Positions 62,421 through 64,000 of a stretch of DNA of 64,000 bases are shown here, in pieces. The first letter of the stretch is position 1. Each line of letters begins with the position of its first letter. The notes under the pieces were generated by a model. That model searched no databases, had not been told where the DNA came from, and was given only the letters and a program-made list of their open reading frames with translations. A program made the translations under genes and the position numbers. Origin of the DNA: Nocardia acidivorans NBRC 108247 (GTDB lineage Bacteria; Actinomycetota; Actinomycetes; Mycobacteriales; Mycobacteriaceae); contig NZ_BDAW01000047.1 of assembly GCF_001625085.1 (NCBI RefSeq), positions 1 through 64,000 on the forward strand. Direction: 5' to 3'.

Positions 62421-64000
62421 ATGTTGAGCACCATGCAGGACGAGCAGCTGTCACTCGCGACACTGCTGCGATACGCATCCACCTTCCAGGGCGACAGCAC
62501 CATCTCGACCTGGACCGGAGACGGAATCCGCACCCAGACTTTCCGGGAAATCGGCGCGGACGCCGCCCGCCTCGCCAATGCCTTGCGTGACCTCGGCATC
62601 GGTGAGGGCGACCGGGTCGGCACCTTCATGTGGAACAACAACGAGCACATGGTCGTGTACGTGGCCGTGCCCGCCATGGGTGCGGTACTGCACGCACTGA
62701 ATATCCGGCTCTTCCCGGAGCAGTTGGTCTACGTCGCCAATCACGCCGAGGACCAGGTGGTCATCGTCGATGGCACACTGCTGCCCATGTTCGCGCAATA
62801 CCTGCCGAACCTGAAGACGGTGCGGCATGTGATCGTCGCCAACGGCGATGCCTCCGCCCTCACCGCGCCCGCGGGCGTGCAGGTGCACTCGTACGCGGAA
62901 CTGCTTGCGGCGCAACCGGATACCTACGACTACCCGGTCGTGGACGAGCGCTCGGCCGCCGGTATGTGCTACACCTCCGGCACCACCGGCGATCCCAAGG
63001 GCGTCGTCTACTCGCACCGCTCCAACTTCCTGCACGCCATGCAGGTGTGCGCGCCCAACGGTATGGGCTTCAGCGAGCGCGACACCGTGCTCGCCATCGT
63101 GCCGCTGTTCCACGCCAATGCCTGGGGTCTGCCGTACGCGGCCATGATGTCCGGCGCGAATCTGCTCATGCCGGATCGCTTCCTGCAGCCCGCCCCGCTG
63201 CTGGAGATGATGGCCGCGGCCAAGCCGACCTTCGCCGCGGCCGTACCGACCATCTGGGGCGGTGTGCTGGCCGGATTGCAGGCCGCACCGCAGGACATCT
63301 CGCATCTGCGCACCTGTGTGGTCGGTGGCGCGGCGGTGCCGCCGTCGATGATGCGGGCCTTCGAGGAGCGCCACGGTGTGAAGCTGCTGCACGCCTGGGG
63401 CATGACCGAAACCTCCCCGCTGGGTTCGGTGGCGCACGCGCCCGCCAACTCCGAGGGGGACCAGGAGTGGGCCTACCGATACACCCAGGGGCGCTTCCCC
63501 GCGGGCGTGCAGGCGCGACTGGTCGCCGATGACGGCACCGTGGTCCCCAATGACGGTGTGGCGCTGGGTGAGCTGGAGGTGCGCGGCCCGTGGATCACCG
63601 GCTCGTACTACTCGCCGACCGGCAGCGAGGTCGATCCGGACAAGTTCGACGACGGCTGGCTGCGCACCGGTGACGTCGGCAAGATCAGCCCCAACGGCTA
63701 CCTCACGCTGGTGGATCGGTCCAAGGATGTCATCAAGTCCGGTGGCGAGTGGATCTCCTCGGTGGATCTGGAGAACGCGGTGGTGGGTCATCCGTCGGTC
63801 GCCGAGGCCGCGGTCATCGGGGTGCCCGACGAGAAGTGGGATGAGCGGCCGCTGGTCGCCGTCGTGCTCGCGCCCGGCGCGGAGGTCAAGCCGGAAGAAC
63901 TGCGCGCCTTCCTGTCGGACAAGTTCGCCAAGTGGCAGTTGCCCGAGCACTGGGCCTTCATCGACGAGGTGCCCAAGACCAGCGTCGGCAAGTTCGACAA
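62421..64000 (+). CDS. Fatty acyl-CoA synthetase/ligase (cut by right edge)
   Basis: The frame is open from ATG 62421 to the window end (526 codons). A poor GGAG lies upstream; ATG 62433 is an alternative. It belongs to the ANL adenylate-forming superfamily: CYTSGTTGDPKGVVYSH is the P-loop, LLHAWGMTETSPLG the A5 motif, GWLRTGDVGKISPNGYLTLV and DRSKDVIKSGGEWISSVDLE the hinge region. KTSVGKFDK at the edge carries the catalytic lysine. This is the AlkK/FadD-like group of about 540 residues, so only the last few residues are missing. It activates a medium or long-chain acid as acyl-AMP and then acyl-CoA. Confidence 0.94.
   Translation, partial: MLSTMQDEQLSLATLLRYASTFQGDSTISTWTGDGIRTQTFREIGADAARLANALRDLGIGEGDRVGTFMWNNNEHMVVYVAVPAMGAVLHALNIRLFPEQLVYVANHAEDQVVIVDGTLLPMFAQYLPNLKTVRHVIVANGDASALTAPAGVQVHSYAELLAAQPDTYDYPVVDERSAAGMCYTSGTTGDPKGVVYSHRSNFLHAMQVCAPNGMGFSERDTVLAIVPLFHANAWGLPYAAMMSGANLLMPDRFLQPAPLLEMMAAAKPTFAAAVPTIWGGVLAGLQAAPQDISHLRTCVVGGAAVPPSMMRAFEERHGVKLLHAWGMTETSPLGSVAHAPANSEGDQEWAYRYTQGRFPAGVQARLVADDGTVVPNDGVALGELEVRGPWITGSYYSPTGSEVDPDKFDDGWLRTGDVGKISPNGYLTLVDRSKDVIKSGGEWISSVDLENAVVGHPSVAEAAVIGVPDEKWDERPLVAVVLAPGAEVKPEELRAFLSDKFAKWQLPEHWAFIDEVPKTSVGKFD

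Noticed and set aside
62630-63950. Long frames on both strands near the right edge
   Set aside because: They lie in the wrong frame or strand relative to the acyl-CoA synthetase, whose open frame runs off the window end and carries all ANL motifs.

Overview
The window is GC-rich actinobacterial DNA. Mycolata-type gene content points to Nocardia or a close relative: a very large non-ribosomal peptide synthetase (NRPS), an ECF42-type sigma cassette, a DUF6636 secreted protein, and paired DUF5753/DUF397 genes. Genes are dense, intergenic gaps are short, and many neighbours are joined by ATGA or GTGA overlaps. The genus is an inference from gene content, not a measurement.

Region 1 (1-17.3 kb) opens with the 3' end of cytochrome c oxidase subunit I. 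A quinone-oxidoreductase-like enzyme and a MarR regulator divergent from a 14-TM exporter follow. Then comes a single 13.4-kb NRPS gene with the order C-A-T-C-A-T-C-A-T-C-A-T-TE. Its first condensation domain resembles the EntF type, so the product is probably an acyl- or aryl-capped tetrapeptide. A short UvrA C-terminal fragment is coupled to the NRPS stop codon.

Region 2 (17.3-37 kb) is ordinary chromosomal metabolism and regulation: a membrane-anchored M28 peptidase, an SDR divergent from an XRE regulator, a histidine ammonia-lyase, an ATP-grasp enzyme with an apparent AUC start, LysR and TetR regulators with their targets, a YCII/ECF42 pair, and an esterase-WrbA-MFS operon opposite an AraC regulator.

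Region 3 (37.1-48.3 kb) looks like one envelope-response module. It has an OmpR-type response regulator, a PAP2 phosphatase, a four-gene ABC operon (lipoprotein, two ATPases, FtsX-like permease) joined by 4-nt overlaps, a sensor kinase, two DUF347 membrane proteins and an unknown protein. CGCTGAGAA motifs, two of them as 11-bp-spaced direct repeats, lie upstream of both DUF347 genes and the unknown gene. Just beyond are decayed uppP and dedA genes.

Region 4 (49,930-60,039) is the main discovery candidate: a 10.1-kb integrated phage-satellite-like element bounded by a 25-bp direct repeat that is the 3' end of tRNA-Arg(CCU). It carries a tyrosine integrase, an excisionase-like protein, a prim-pol primase, a RepA/DnaB-like ATPase, an iteron-type origin, and an HK97-type prohead protease fused to a major capsid protein, but no recognisable terminase, portal, tail or lysis genes. 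The layout resembles the mycobacterial phiRv1/phiRv2 prophage-like elements. The right end carries an HTH-DUF5753/DUF397 pair and a small resolvase-fold protein.

The window ends with tRNA-Arg, a Baeyer-Villiger-type monooxygenase and the 5' part of a fatty acyl-CoA synthetase running off the right edge.
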